Shown: piece after piece, positions 13,901-23,914 of the stretch
Layout: the number at the start of each line of letters is the position of its first letter
Position numbering within the stretch: position 1 is the stretch's first letter
NCBI GenBank assembly: GCA_051294375.1
Contig: CM119266.1
Span: 17,106,087-17,170,086 of the forward strand
Length of the DNA: 64,000 nt
Origin: Paraspadella gotoi
Taxonomy: Eukaryota > Chaetognatha
Direction of reading: 5' to 3'
Position numbers and translations under genes: made by a program
The notes under the pieces: model-generated
Databases searched by the model: none
Told to the model about the DNA's origin: nothing
The model's input: the letters and a program-made list of their open reading frames with translations, nothing else

Positions 13901-16900
13901 GTTTTTGTACTTGATCATTCTGTCCAAAAATTGATACAGTCTTCTTGTCTATTTTTCTCTCAATAAAATCTACTTTGGTTTCATGTCGAAATCCCTGTCT
14001 TCTTACTTAAATGTGGTGGCAGCGGTATGATTCGAACCCTCGCCTCCTAAGAGATTGAAATCCCTGTCTTTTAACTTAAATGAGAGGAAACACTGTTGGA
14101 ATCAAGCATTTTTATCATAATTTTTTCCATGGGCGTTTATAAAGTTTGGTAGTCAGATTTGAAAAAAAATCTCTATTGAAAAAATATTTCTCAATTTCTA
14201 AGAGCGACGTAGATTACTATAACTTATAAGATAGATTAGATTGGGTTACTTACTCTTTCAAGAGTAGGGTGATCATTGTCTGTATTCCAAGGTTCTTTCT
14301 CAGTATTTTTGTTCTTCTCAAAATTCCAGAAAAGTCTTTTGCCATGAATATTTTTCTGATTTCGAGACCAGTTTAACAGTAACGTCGCAGAATCGTCAGA
14401 GTCATCTTCACGACTTTCGCTCACGCTTACGTCTTTTAAAGCCGTCTTGTAAAATCTAAATTTGGAAGACTCCTTCATATTTTAGATGTTGATTTGCATA
14501 AATAGCCAAAAACATCCGCTTCGACTGAAAATGTGGGAGTGCAGCCACCGAAGGCTTGTACAATGAACAGATTGCATATGCAGTCAAAAATAAGCCAGTC
14601 GCTGCTAAACGCGGAACTTTAAAGTGTAAAACTTTAATGAGAACTAAAAACGGTGAAGGCGACGCGTAAAGTTCCAGTCTAGATGAAACTTTTAACTTTA
14701 AATTTAAGCGACCAGCAACACTATGAATAAAGAAAAAACTACAGGGTATATTAGACAAAGGGTTTCATTATCGATATGAAATTGGTACAACTATATATTA
14801 TCCAAAGTTAGTTTCGATATAGTTATGAACTCCATGTCAGGTGAAGTCTAAATTGAAATGAGGCTCTAATTTTCTCCGCTCTCTTTCTACTTTTATTTGT
14901 AAGGCAGTCGACGCTTGGCTTAAAGAGTTTTCTATAATATTTTTTTCTTTCGATGAGAAAAGAATATATTTGTATCAATAATGACATTATGGCAACGGGA
15001 GGATAGCCTGTGATACCCGGGGCGCGGGGTATCTCACCAACTGGCGTAGGGGCTGCGGACCCTCAGTGACCGCCTCCTGTCACTGGCATGTTTATACCGG
15101 CACCGTCACATTTAAGCCAGAACCGGGATACCCAGGGATTGAACCCGGGACGCACGGATGGAATGAGATGATTTAGCCTACTCAGCCATTGAGACGAGGC
15201 TGAGGACGGACAGCAGTGAGGCAGCTTTAAGTCTTGCTGCCACAACATTGTCATTTTTTAAAAATTTCTGATCTGTAACGGTTCATGATCAATTAAATTA
15301 AAAATGAATTAATTTGGTTGACGAGCGAGCGGGTCAAACTTTTTTTCGTATTTTAAAAAAAATAATAATCAGAGTTTTGGAAAGAAAGTTCGCAGCAGTC
15401 GATCCGGTACCTGCATTGCCGCATGGCTCCGGCTCCGGCTCCGGCTTTGCATTCTGATGTAGGACATAAGTATCTTCATTGGCAGAAGTGTGAACCGGTG
15501 ATTTCTCGCTTGTAATCTCTAAAAAACAGAATTATTATCATATTGTTCAGAGAGATCCATATTTTTTTTATTTATAAAACGGGCATTTTTCGGCTGCACT
15601 GATGAAGGCTACATTGACATTGTACCCGAAACATGCTGGCTTTAAAATAAACTACATGATCTCAGTCTTTAGCATGAGATATCTCCAGCTTAGATATCAC
15701 ACCAAAAAAAGGTACAAATTAAAATAATTATGCTGTATTTTTAATGGATAAGTAAACTAAATCTGTAAATATTACACATACTCAGAGACCACCATAAATT
15801 ATCCTAAACCATTTCTTTATTTAAAACATTGTAAAATTTATCATCACTGATCATCTGATTAGCTGAATAGTTAAACTATATTGGCAAGATCGGACGTTGT
15901 CTTCATAAACTTGTTTTTTACTTAATAGAGACGAAATACCTGGCCGAGGCTGTTCATGGCTAAGGGTTGCACGGCGTTTTTCCTGTTCGCCTCTTTGTTC
16001 AAGTACACCGTGGTAAGCAAGGTTGGACGAAGTTACTGTATAATAAAAAAATTAATAATTGACGATCGTGACTTGACGAAATATATAGACTGCCGCATTT
16101 GTATTCTTTTTAAAATTCCCTAAAATTATTTTTGTTTACCTGTATTAGCCGTGAGTCTCCGGGTTTCAGGATCATCGGCAACTTCGATTTTTTTCCCTTT
16201 TTGTTTTTCAAAATCGGCGTGATATTGAACCTAAATAAATAATATCAAAATGTATAACGATAAAGTTCTTTAGATATAATTGAGATGCTAAAACTATAAA
16301 GAACAAAAGACAAAATTCCGATGCAGCAACTAAAAACAAAATTCGACAGGTTCCTTCCCGTTTAGTAAAAAAAAAACAAAAGAGTAGCATTAAAGGTCTT
16401 ATGGTACCTTATCTTCATACCAAATATGAATTTAATTGATAAAGAATTAACCAAGTTATAAGTATTTTTAACGTAATTGGGACAGACTGACTGACAGACA
16501 TACAGACCGAGAGACCGACCACAAAGTGACTTATAGAGTTGCTCCGCGCAAGTAAAAAATTCCTTAGTTTCATTAGGTTGGTCAAAAAAGCAAAAAACTA
16601 AGCTAAAAATTAAAAATTAATATTTAAAATATGTTTTTTTTACCACTTTAATGAAATAATTTTTAAAAATAAGTTATACTTTCTATCAACTTTTTGCAAC
16701 GAATATTATATATTATATATATTATATATATACATATATATAGCATTCTGGGACCCAGTAATGTATAAAATTTAAAAATAAATCTATCATAGTGTTATTA
16801 CGGGTTTTTATTTTTATGAAGTTTTATTATTTTCACATCACTCTATTAAAGAGTCGTGATCTTTAATAAAAACAAGTTTTAGCAAACAATGTCCGATCTG

Positions 16901-19900
16901 CCTACGAAAATTAATTAATTAATTAATCGATTAATTAATTAATTAATTTTCATATTTATAATTAATTATAAATTTACATACAGCTTATCATCATCGATGT
17001 CCTTAAAATAAAGTAAATGTGACTTATATTTTTTCCATTTAAACTCATTTCCACTGGCACAATTCCGTCAAAACTTTATATCTAGCTTCTTCACAAACTT
17101 TCCTTCCCGCTCTCAAAATTTCATCTCATTCTATTATGGGTTAAAATAAGTAAAAAGATTCAAGTAAATGTGACTCATATTTTTTTCATTTAAACTCATT
17201 TCCACTCGTCCCGAAACTTTATATCAAGCTTCGTCACACATTTTCCTACCCACACACAAAATTTGAACTCAATCTATCCATCCAATTATGATTAATTAGA
17301 GTATTTATTGGTTAAAATAAGTAAAAAGATTTTAGTAAATGCGACTTATGTTTTTTCCATTTAAACTCATATCCACTAACACGATTCCGTCGAAACTTTA
17401 TATCTAGCTTCATCACCCATACACAAAATTTCATTCCGATCCAACCAGCCAATCACGAGTTATTGGGGCTTTTTGCTAAGGTGGGACGGATGGACAAATT
17501 GATTGACTGATTAATTAATTAGTGATTAATTAATTGAATAATTGATTAATTAACTAATTAATTATTTGATTTATTAATACATCCTGCATATACATTTAAT
17601 ATAAAAGGAAAAAAAATCATAATCAATTAATAAAACAGTTTTTTGTTTTTTTTCCATTTAAACTCATTTCCACTCAAGCGATTCCATCGAAACTTGGTTT
17701 CCTGTTCAATCACACTTTCCTACTCACATACAAAATTCCAGGTCAATCGCCCATCCACTCATGAGCAATTGGTGTTCAAATAGTGAATTATATTTTTTGG
17801 TTTTTTCCATTTAAACTCATTTCCACTCGGATGATTCCATCGAAACTTTATATCCAGTTCAATCACACACTTCCCTACCCACACACAAAATTTAATTCAA
17901 ATCCATCCATCCAATCACGAGTAATTGGTGTTTTTTGCTAAGGGGGGAGGGACGGACGGACGGACGGACATTTTTTTTGCATAATTTATCGTTGTATTAA
18001 TCATTTCTTTTGTTGTTTGTTGAGATTAATTAAAAACGAAAATTTCGTGGAACAACAATAATTTATCATAATTCGATATTCTGACATGATATAAGTTAGT
18101 GCCCGACAATATTGAGGGGGTGGACCGACGACCGACAAAGTGAATTAATAGAGTCGGGATCTGCTGATAAGCACATCCGACTAAAAACCTATCATGCTAT
18201 TTTGCCTCACCTGACTCTGTATCCTTGTATTTTCGGAAAGTCGACGAGCTTCTGGTGTATCAGTCACAGTTGTAAATCGCATCGATGGATAGTGACTACA
18301 AAAAATTTTAAAAAGATTTGTTTTTAACAACAGAGAAAAACTTTTTTAATCAAAGAATGAATGCAAGAATAATTCATGATTCGGTTCACAACTCATTGGT
18401 CTATTGTCTGTCTATTTGTGTCGCTTACGTTTTGAATGGCAATAACTCATAATTAAGGTTAAAACGAAATTCTGGGATAACGTGGCGTATTGTATGCAGC
18501 CATAAAAAAAAGAATTGGTGATTAAAATCATCATCAACATTATGGTTTTTTCATAAAAAAAAAAAAAAATCAAAGCAAAATAATATTTGGTAGTTAGGAT
18601 ATGACTAAATACAGGATAATGAGTGAAAATTCATGTATAAAGTAAATTTTTATTCTTATAAACTATTTCATCTGTTTATTTGTCCACCCCTCATATCTTG
18701 TCGGTAAATTATTTGGTACATTTTAGAATACTGAATAATAAAAAAATAACCAAAAAAATTTCCCTTTTTCCATACATCTATTTTTAAACTTGGCCTGTCA
18801 TGACACTTGAGTGAACTGATGGATTAACCGAAATTTTATGTGTGGCCAGAGAAGAGGTTAATTGAGCTTAATCTTAAATTTTGATAAAATCATGCTGGGA
18901 AAAATCGATTTAGGTAAAAAATAAAAAATAATTTTAACCATCATTTAGAAAAAATAAAAAAATGCTGCATAACAACTGTTTGAGCCTCTCTCGATTTGTT
19001 GTACTTTTTTTATTGGCTGACTTTCAATCAAAGGATATTAGGATTTTAGAACTGGTTAGTAAGTTTATTTATAAACAAATTGGCGACGAAGAATGGAGAT
19101 AAAAGTTGAGTTTATAAAAACGATGGATAAAATTATTGAATTTAATTTCGATGTTAACAATTTTAAAATAATTTTAAAAATGAGATTAAAATTAAACCAT
19201 TAACGCTGAGTTAAAAGCATTTAACGTCCGGGTTGTGAAACAACTCCTGGATAGGCGATAGTGATACTAATTAAAAAAGAAATAGTGGTGGCTACTTTTT
19301 TGTGCCGCAGACTACTTTCATTTTACTTCACTGGCGCCGTCGCCAGGGCCCTGGTAACATCGCCATGGCGAAGTCGCCAACTAACTAGAAACACTGTTTG
19401 TTTCTAAAATATACATTACAATTATCATTAATTTTTTTTTTTATCCATCATGACCTCCACATTATTATTTACCAGTTTTACTATATGAATTTACTGTTTT
19501 GTAATTGATAAGCAAAAAAAAATATTCAATAACTTACGCGTTGCAGTATGGTTCTCTTTTGAAGCCTTTGTAATTCTTCATGTTAAGGGTCAAATTGCAT
19601 GTTGTGCATTTAAAACAACCTTTGTGCCATATCTGAAAGTTAAATGTTTTTATATTATACAAACATTATTTTTTTTTATTTTTAGAACTTAGTTTGAAAA
19701 TTTTAGAACTAAATTTTACCATTTACGTATGTATAATGTAATGGTAGCATTCTTATTGCTTCCAGTTCCAGCCATTCATCCTTCGTTAAATTTGTATATA
19801 TATATATATATATTACCAGAAATTGAATCGACTATTAGAAAAATTATTAGAGCTTTTTATTGAAACAATCTGAAGCAAACAACGCCGGGTATCCTAACAA

Positions 19901-22900
19901 TCACTGAGCAATAAGCAGCTGATGATAAGTTAATTTTGGTTTTATATTTTTTTTAGTCGGATCTGCTTATCAGCAGATTCACTTTGTCGGTCCGTCGGTA
20001 CCACCCCAAAATATTGTCGGTAAATCATTATTATCATATCAGAACCTCGAATTATGATAACTTATGCAAAAAAATGATGTCCGTCCATCCGTTCGTCCCC
20101 CCTTAGCAAAAAACTCCAATTACTCGTGATTGGATGAATGGATTGGTATGAAATTTTGTGTGTGGGTAGGAAACTGTGTGATTGAGATGGATATGAAGTT
20201 TCGATGGAATCGTGCGAGTGGAAATTGGTTTAAATGGAAAAAACAAAAAAATCTATTTCACTATTTGAACGCCAATTTCTCATGATTGGATAGGGCAATT
20301 GACTTGAAATTTTGTATGATAGTAGGAAAGTGTGTGATTGAGCTGGATATAAAGTTTCCATGGAATTGTGCGAGTCGAAATGAGTTAAAATGGAAAAAAC
20401 AAAAGTTATATTTACTTGAAGTATTTTTACTTTAATTTACTCATAATTATTATGTTTATTAAAAAATGGATAGATAAAATTAGAAAACCAAAAGACCCAT
20501 TTATTTGAATTTTTTAAAGTTTCTCTCTCTCTATCTCTCTCTGATTGATTGATTAACCAAATTATGCCAATTGACAAAAATATGCCAGTTGACCAAATTC
20601 TGAAAGTAGACCAAATTATGCCAGTTGACCAAATTCTGCAAGTTGACCAAATTATGCCAGGTGATAAAATTATGCCAGTTGACCAAATTATGCCGGTTGA
20701 CCAAATTATCTTAATTGACCAACTTATGTCAGTTGACCAAATTATGTCAGTTGACCAAATTATGTCATTAGACCAAATTATGTCAGTTAACCAAATTATG
20801 TCAGTTGACCAAATTATGCAAGTTGATTAAATTATGCAAGTTGACTAAGTTACCTTATTACCACTTAATTATCGTAGGCAGATCCGACATTGTTTGCTCA
20901 AACTTGTTTTTTGTAATTCTTTTCTTAAATTTCTGAAGTAGCAGTAAAAAAAACAGCATTTTATTTTTGCTTAACACGCCTGCTCGTAGTAAGTACCATT
21001 GGGGATCAATCCCGGTACATAATCTGATGGTATTAATCAACGAGCCATCAGATCACGATTGAAGGTGTTGTGCTAATTGTTATGCTAATATATATAATAG
21101 ACGGGGATAACTTAGAGCAATGCCCGACTACAGAATTCTAAAACAAGTTTGAGCAATCAATGCCGAATCTGCCCACGATCATTAGCGCTATTTAATTAAT
21201 TAAAATTAATTAATCAATTAGTCGATTAATCAATCAATTAATTAATTTTATCCGACGTTTGTTTTTAGGTCTTTTCGTCAATTATCAATTATATATTGAT
21301 TAATTAATGGACTAATTGATTTATTAACTGATTAATATTTGATTAATTAATACGTCTTGCATTTACATTTAACATAAAAAGAAAAAGAAGCATAATCAAT
21401 TAGTGAAACAGGTTTTTTCATTTAAAATCAGATCCGGCATTTTTTGCTCAAACTTGTTTCTTATAATTATCTTTTTATCTTCAAATTGAATAAAAAAGAA
21501 TTAAGAGCAAGCAAGTTTCAGCAAACAATGTCGGATCTGCCTACGATAATTTAGCGGTAAGCTGCTAACCAGATGATAAAGCATGATGAGTGTTTTAATT
21601 TATGATCATCATATATTACAACAGATCATAACATAAAACCAAAATTCATAGTATTGTGATCTTGCCAGCAAAATTATTTTTAAAATAAATTCATGAAAAA
21701 AAATATAAATTCAAGATTGTTTTTTTACGATCATCTCTTCCCAATCTTCACTTCTTGATTGTTGATTCACAATTATTAAAGCGATGTTATCTAAGGATTT
21801 ATCAATGCAACGATAACGATTTATTGATGCGATAATAATAGATACGATAATAATCGATCATTAACGTGATGATAATCGATCATTAATAACATCCATGATG
21901 GAATCGGAACCAGAAATGGAATCGGATTCGTGACTCAGATGAATAGACAGAGAGCGAGAAACATCATAATTATGTAGTGTCTTTTGTCCGATGCCTAGAC
22001 GATCGTATGGACTCAACCAGTGGCAGTGACGTAAAATGTTTTCTCTTCCCGATTGATCTGTTGCTTTTTGATTCGTTTTCCGTGTTTCGATTTATTCAGT
22101 AGAACGACGTCAACAACAACGACAACAACGACGTCAACGTTGGCGCGGACATTATAAAATAACAGATTTCTTAATAAATCAATTAGTAAATTTCTTAATC
22201 ATTTAACCAAATTAATAATGAATCAATCAATCAATCAGAGAAAGAGTGAGAGAAACTTTTAAAAATATAAATAAATGTGTTTTTTGGTTTGCTAATTTAA
22301 ACTTTTTTCCACTCCTACGTTTCCATCAACAATTTATATCCAGCTTAATCACATAATTTTCTACCCACACACAAAATTCCATTTTAAATTATCTATCAAT
22401 TTTTTTATAAATATAATAATTATGAGTAAATATAAGTAAAAAATTTGTAAGTAAATGTGACTTTTGTTTTTTCCATTTAAACTCATTTCCACGCTCACGA
22501 TTCTATAAAAACTTTATATCGAGCTCAAGTCTCAAGCACTTATTTTCCTACTCTCACAAAAAATTTTATTCCAATCCATCCATCCAATCAGGATTTATTG
22601 GAGTTTAATGCTAAGGGGGGGACGGACAGGCAGACGGACAGACGGACATTGCATAATTTATCATAATTCGATGTTCTGATATAATAAAACTTATTTCCCG
22701 ACAAGATTTTGGGGAGGGACCCACGGACCGATCAAGTGAATTATACTTATAGTGTCTTATAGTGTCAGAATCTGAGATGAGCAGATCCGACTAAAAATGG
22801 CCTTATTTTCTAAAGTGTATTTAATTTTCATTGGCCCTGAATCCTGTTTGTCAATTAATTCTTTCTATTTTTTTTTCATTTAAATGTTAGAATCAAGCTT

Positions 22901-23115
22901 ATAAATATAATTTCTCCATAATTTAGTATTTACATCCAAATCTGTGAGTTAAAAAAAAAAGACGGTGCTATTTGCGTTTTCACCAGGTCGACGAAAAAAT
23001 TTTCCCGGAAACACATGTAAACAAAAGATATTCTCGAGGAAATGCTTACCTTATCTAAACAATTTATTTTTTCGGTCGGGTAGACAACCTTTTCGCATCT
23101 TCCACACAATTCCAT
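1983..23115 (-). CDS. Lasp: Lasp: LIM and SH3 domain protein (LIM, two nebulin repeats, SH3)
   Basis: Nine coding exons (minus strand): 23115-23050, 19632-19538, 18295-18211, 16230-16140, 16035-15940, 15518-15411, 5981-5899, 2596-2486, 2048-1983. All introns are GT-AG, phases agree at every junction, and the product is 266 residues (human LASP1 is 261). The LIM domain has all zinc ligands: C4, C7, H25, C28, C31, C34, C52, H55. Two nebulin-type repeats follow ([19 protein letters not shown] and [14 protein letters not shown] regions), then a short linker of about 65 residues, then a C-terminal SH3 domain ([15 protein letters not shown] to [12 protein letters not shown]). In other animals LASP proteins bind F-actin through the nebulin repeats and proline-rich partners through SH3, at adhesion sites and in muscle. 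Intron 6 is 9.4 kb and contains a separate R-SNARE gene on the same strand. AATAAA at 1816-1811 is a plausible poly(A) signal. The start is the ATG immediately before the first LIM cysteine pair. A noncoding 5' exon could lie upstream. Confidence 0.95.
2631..2940 (+). mobile_element. Truncated copy of the GTCGGATCTGC-ended element (family A), left end
   Basis: Begins AGCCGGATCTG with an internal near-palindrome, followed by the family hallmarks: ATTCACTTTGTCGGTCCG, CATGTCAGAACATC, a (CCGT)n run, and AATTACTCGTGATTTGATGG. It sits in Lasp intron 7, only 34 bp from the acceptor of the SH3 exon. Confidence 0.7.
4940..5612 (+). mobile_element. Family A element, right part
   Basis: Carries a GACAGACAGA run, the TTAATTAA-rich core and the right terminus GATCGTGGGCAGATCCGACATTGTTTGCTCAAACTTG (about 5569-5606). 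Flanking 4150-4600 is an extended (TTAATTAATTGA)-like simple repeat of the same composition as the core of other copies. In Lasp intron 7. Confidence 0.55.
6034..6183. repeat. Fold-back (hairpin) copy of the GAAACATGTC repeat (family B)
   Basis: AAAACATTTTTGAATTATTAC near the left edge is matched in reverse complement by GTAATAATTCAAAACTGTTTT at the right edge. Between them lie GATGATGAAG and GTCGAAACATGTCCGAC, degenerate forms of the family core. Located just upstream (transcript sense) of Lasp exon 7. Confidence 0.6.
6598..7370. mobile_element. TIR element, about 773 bp (family F, ends GGTCATTCAACTT)
   Basis: Left end GGGTCATTCAACTTGA (6597-6612) is matched in reverse complement by TAAGTTGAATGACC (about 7357-7370). 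A second copy in the window (31019-31778) has similar ends and a shared internal sequence (CAACTTG..TCCTTGAAAA). No coding potential, so it is a non-autonomous element. Confidence 0.6.
8638..9801. mobile_element. TIR element, about 1.16 kb (family E, ends TTCCTTAACCGTTAA)
   Basis: The 15-bp ends TTCCTTAACCGTTAA (8638-8652) and TTAACGGTTAAGGAA (9787-9801) are perfect inverted repeats. The sequence just outside (ACTACTCTG on the right) may extend the terminus to a hAT-like CAGAG end. An internal segment (8950-9210) recurs in reverse orientation at 40640-41000. No transposase is recognisable. In Lasp intron 6. Confidence 0.65.
10424..14478 (-). CDS. VAMP-like R-SNARE with a long C-terminal extension, nested in the Lasp intron
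   Basis: Three exons: 14478-14254, 12158-11925 and 11074-10424. All junctions are GT-AG in phase 0, giving 369 residues. Residues 1-75 are polar and acidic (EDDSDDS). Residues 76-136 align without gaps to the R-SNARE motif: zero-layer Arg99, then L103, A110, L113, A117, L120, A124, L127 in heptad spacing, as in VAMP2. The juxtamembrane Trp-Trp of VAMP2 is Cys-Cys here (C132-C133), a possible palmitoylation site. A single membrane anchor spans about 143-163 and is split by the second intron. Brevin SNAREs normally end just after the anchor. Here about 205 charged, Gln/Asn/Lys/Asp-rich residues follow, ending in a helical segment and a basic terminus (RRKKK). An in-frame TAA lies just before the ATG. 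R-SNAREs drive vesicle fusion by four-helix bundling. The acidic N-terminus is faintly VAMP4-like, but orthology is unresolved. Confidence 0.8.
11303..11400 (+). repeat. tRNA-like SINE head fragment
   Basis: AGTGGCTCAGCGTGGG resembles a pol III A box and, about 50 nt later, CTTGTTCGAATATT resembles a B box. No tRNA fold is completed, so this reads as a short tRNA-derived fragment just upstream (transcript sense) of the last R-SNARE exon. Confidence 0.4.
11594..11805 (+). repeat. tRNA-derived SINE
   Basis: A-box-like TAGCTCATTGAG (about 11602) and B-box-like GGTTCAATATT are followed by a body (GGGATGTGTGATGACAAC, TTACCCTAGCGCC) similar to the copy at 50690-50960. Located in the last intron of the nested R-SNARE gene. 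Confidence 0.5.
12200..12979 (+). mobile_element. Family A element, about 780 bp, both ends present
   Basis: Left end GTCGGATCTGCTTATCAGCA is a near-palindrome. The right end is GTAGATCCGACATTGTTTACTCAAACTTG, so the two ends form an imperfect inverted repeat on GTCGGATCTGC. The interior carries the CCGTCCATCCGTCCGTC run, two copies of the GAAATTTTGT(G/A)TGTGGGTA module and the TTAATTAATTA core. No ORF of note. Confidence 0.75.
13715..14060 (+). mobile_element. LTR-like fragment followed by a tRNA-Leu-like primer-binding site
   Basis: The segment has the order of an LTR: CCAAT-type boxes (GATTGGTC, GGCCAATAGG), a TATAAAT box (about 13887), AATAAA (about 13960), then TGGTGGCAGCGG at 14014. Reading on to about 14053, the sequence is the complement of a tRNA 3' half ending CCGCTGCCACCA with a GGTTCGAATC T-arm, tRNA-Leu-like. 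GAAATCCCTGTCTT occurs on both sides of this site. No gag or pol follows, so it is a remnant. Lies in Lasp intron 6, upstream of the R-SNARE donor exon's 3' end. Confidence 0.5.
14985..15258 (-). repeat. tRNA-derived SINE with A and B boxes
   Basis: On the minus strand the A box TGGCTGAGTAGG (15188-15177) and B box GGTTCAATCCC (within 15150-15135) have pol III promoter spacing. They are followed by a body with GTGACGGTGCCGGT, CACTGAGGGTCCGCAGCCCC and GGTATCACAGG. Related bodies occur at 26865-27006, 44216-44372 and 45976-46236. Confidence 0.7.
15598..15640 (+). repeat. Family B core with hammerhead-like boxes
   Basis: ACTGATGAAGGCT, about 15 nt of spacer, then CCCGAAACATG, as in the other family B copies. 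Located in Lasp intron 5, upstream of exon 6 in transcript sense. Confidence 0.45.
16871..18182 (-). mobile_element. Family A element, about 1.3 kb, reverse orientation
   Basis: Starts AACAAGTTTTAGCAAACAATGTCCGATCTGCC and ends AGCACATCCGACT. It contains four to five diverged copies of a roughly 150-bp internal module (TTTTTTCCATTTAAACTCATTTCCACTC ... ATCCATCCAATCACGAGT), so part of its length is internal tandem duplication. It ends about 30 bp from the donor of Lasp exon 3. Confidence 0.7.
19956..20910 (+). mobile_element. Family A element with an internal 18-bp minisatellite
   Basis: Left end GTCGGATCTGCTTATCAGCAG, right end GGCAGATCCGACATTGTTTGCTCAAACTTG. The core carries a (CT)n run and then the 18-bp array at 20555-20850. 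Confidence 0.75.
20555..20850 (+). repeat. 18-bp minisatellite, unit ATGCCAGTTGACCAAATT
   Basis: About 16 head-to-tail diverged copies inside a family A element. The unit is a multiple of three, so it stays open as a repeating Met-Pro-Val-Asp-Gln-Ile frame. I treat that as a by-product, not a gene. Arrays of the same unit occur at 24960-25228 (reverse) and 40165-40395. Confidence 0.8.
20970..21065 (-). repeat. tRNA-like SINE fragment
   Basis: On the minus strand TGATGGCTCGTTGATTAATACC resembles an A box and CGGGATTGATCCCCAATGG a B-box arm. It lies beside the family A element and has no body. Confidence 0.35.
21511..22792 (-). mobile_element. Family A element, about 1.28 kb, reverse orientation
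   Basis: Begins GCAAGTTTCAGCAAACAATGTCGGATCTGCC and ends GAGCAGATCCGACT. The interior contains TTCCATTTAAACTCATTTCCACGC and GGACGGACAGGCAGACGG runs. Located in Lasp intron 1. A further partial copy lies at 21134-21250. Confidence 0.7.
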
Positions 23116-23914
23116 AGTTAATATATGGTTGCAATTGTAAGGATTTCGAAAATAGTTAAAAATTTAAGGAGAATTGACTATGTTACGAGGTTTTTTTTGA
23201 TTAACCAAGAGCCCCATTTACGAGATTAAATTCTTAGAGATTCTCACAGAGTTGAGATTCTGACGAGGAAAGTTTGTAAAATACCTTTTAGCCAATAACT
23301 GGAAATATATTTTTTTCTAGGTTGGAACTTTAATGATTGTACAGAGGTTTGTTGCGGCATGAGACCATCAACCAGGTAGGATGGCGGTAAACTCAGGCCA
23401 GCTTTACCAGAGCCTTCGAAAAAAAGTGAGTCTTAAGAGAGAGATACGAGAGGCGCTTTAAAACGAATGTAAGAGTGACAAAAGATTTGTGTCGATTCCG
23501 ATGCTTCTGGGATCATTGTTATCATTGTTATCATCGGATAAGTAGTAAGGTGGGCCAGGACTTTTCTCTTTTTATCATTAGGAGTTCTGCTATATTAACT
23601 TTTATTTATTAAATTTCATTGAATTTTTATTTTATTTTATTGAGCTAGTATTTTGTAATAAAGTTTTATCAGTTCAAAGAAACGTATTTTAGATAAGTCC
23701 ATATGAATTCATTTGAAGCCTTCAGGGAAATTTTTTCATGTCCTTATATTATATATACTAAGAAGTGAATCCAGTCTGCTCTAATATTCAACTATCGAAT
23801 ACAAATAGAACTTCTTATAATCGTTTCGTTTTAATATTTTAATAAATAAATGTTACAATGCTATACAATAGTATAAATGTACATTATTTAACCAATCTTC
23901 TAAATTTCTATATC
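23116..23914. other. Gap between peroxiredoxin stop and Lasp start
   Basis: An 800-bp interval with no recognisable exon. It must hold the Lasp promoter or a 5'UTR intron and the peroxiredoxin 3' end. I see no distinctive regulatory motif beyond the ATTAAA at 23835-23830 (minus). Confidence 0.4.

Noticed and set aside
14456-14758. A 100-codon frame with hydrophobic stretches upstream of the R-SNARE start
   Set aside because: It overlaps the SNARE ATG in another frame, matches no family and is probably 5'UTR or intergenic sequence.
20549-20830. A 93-codon frame of repeating MPVDQI
   Set aside because: Simple translation of the 18-bp minisatellite. The same unit occurs in other family A copies with different lengths.
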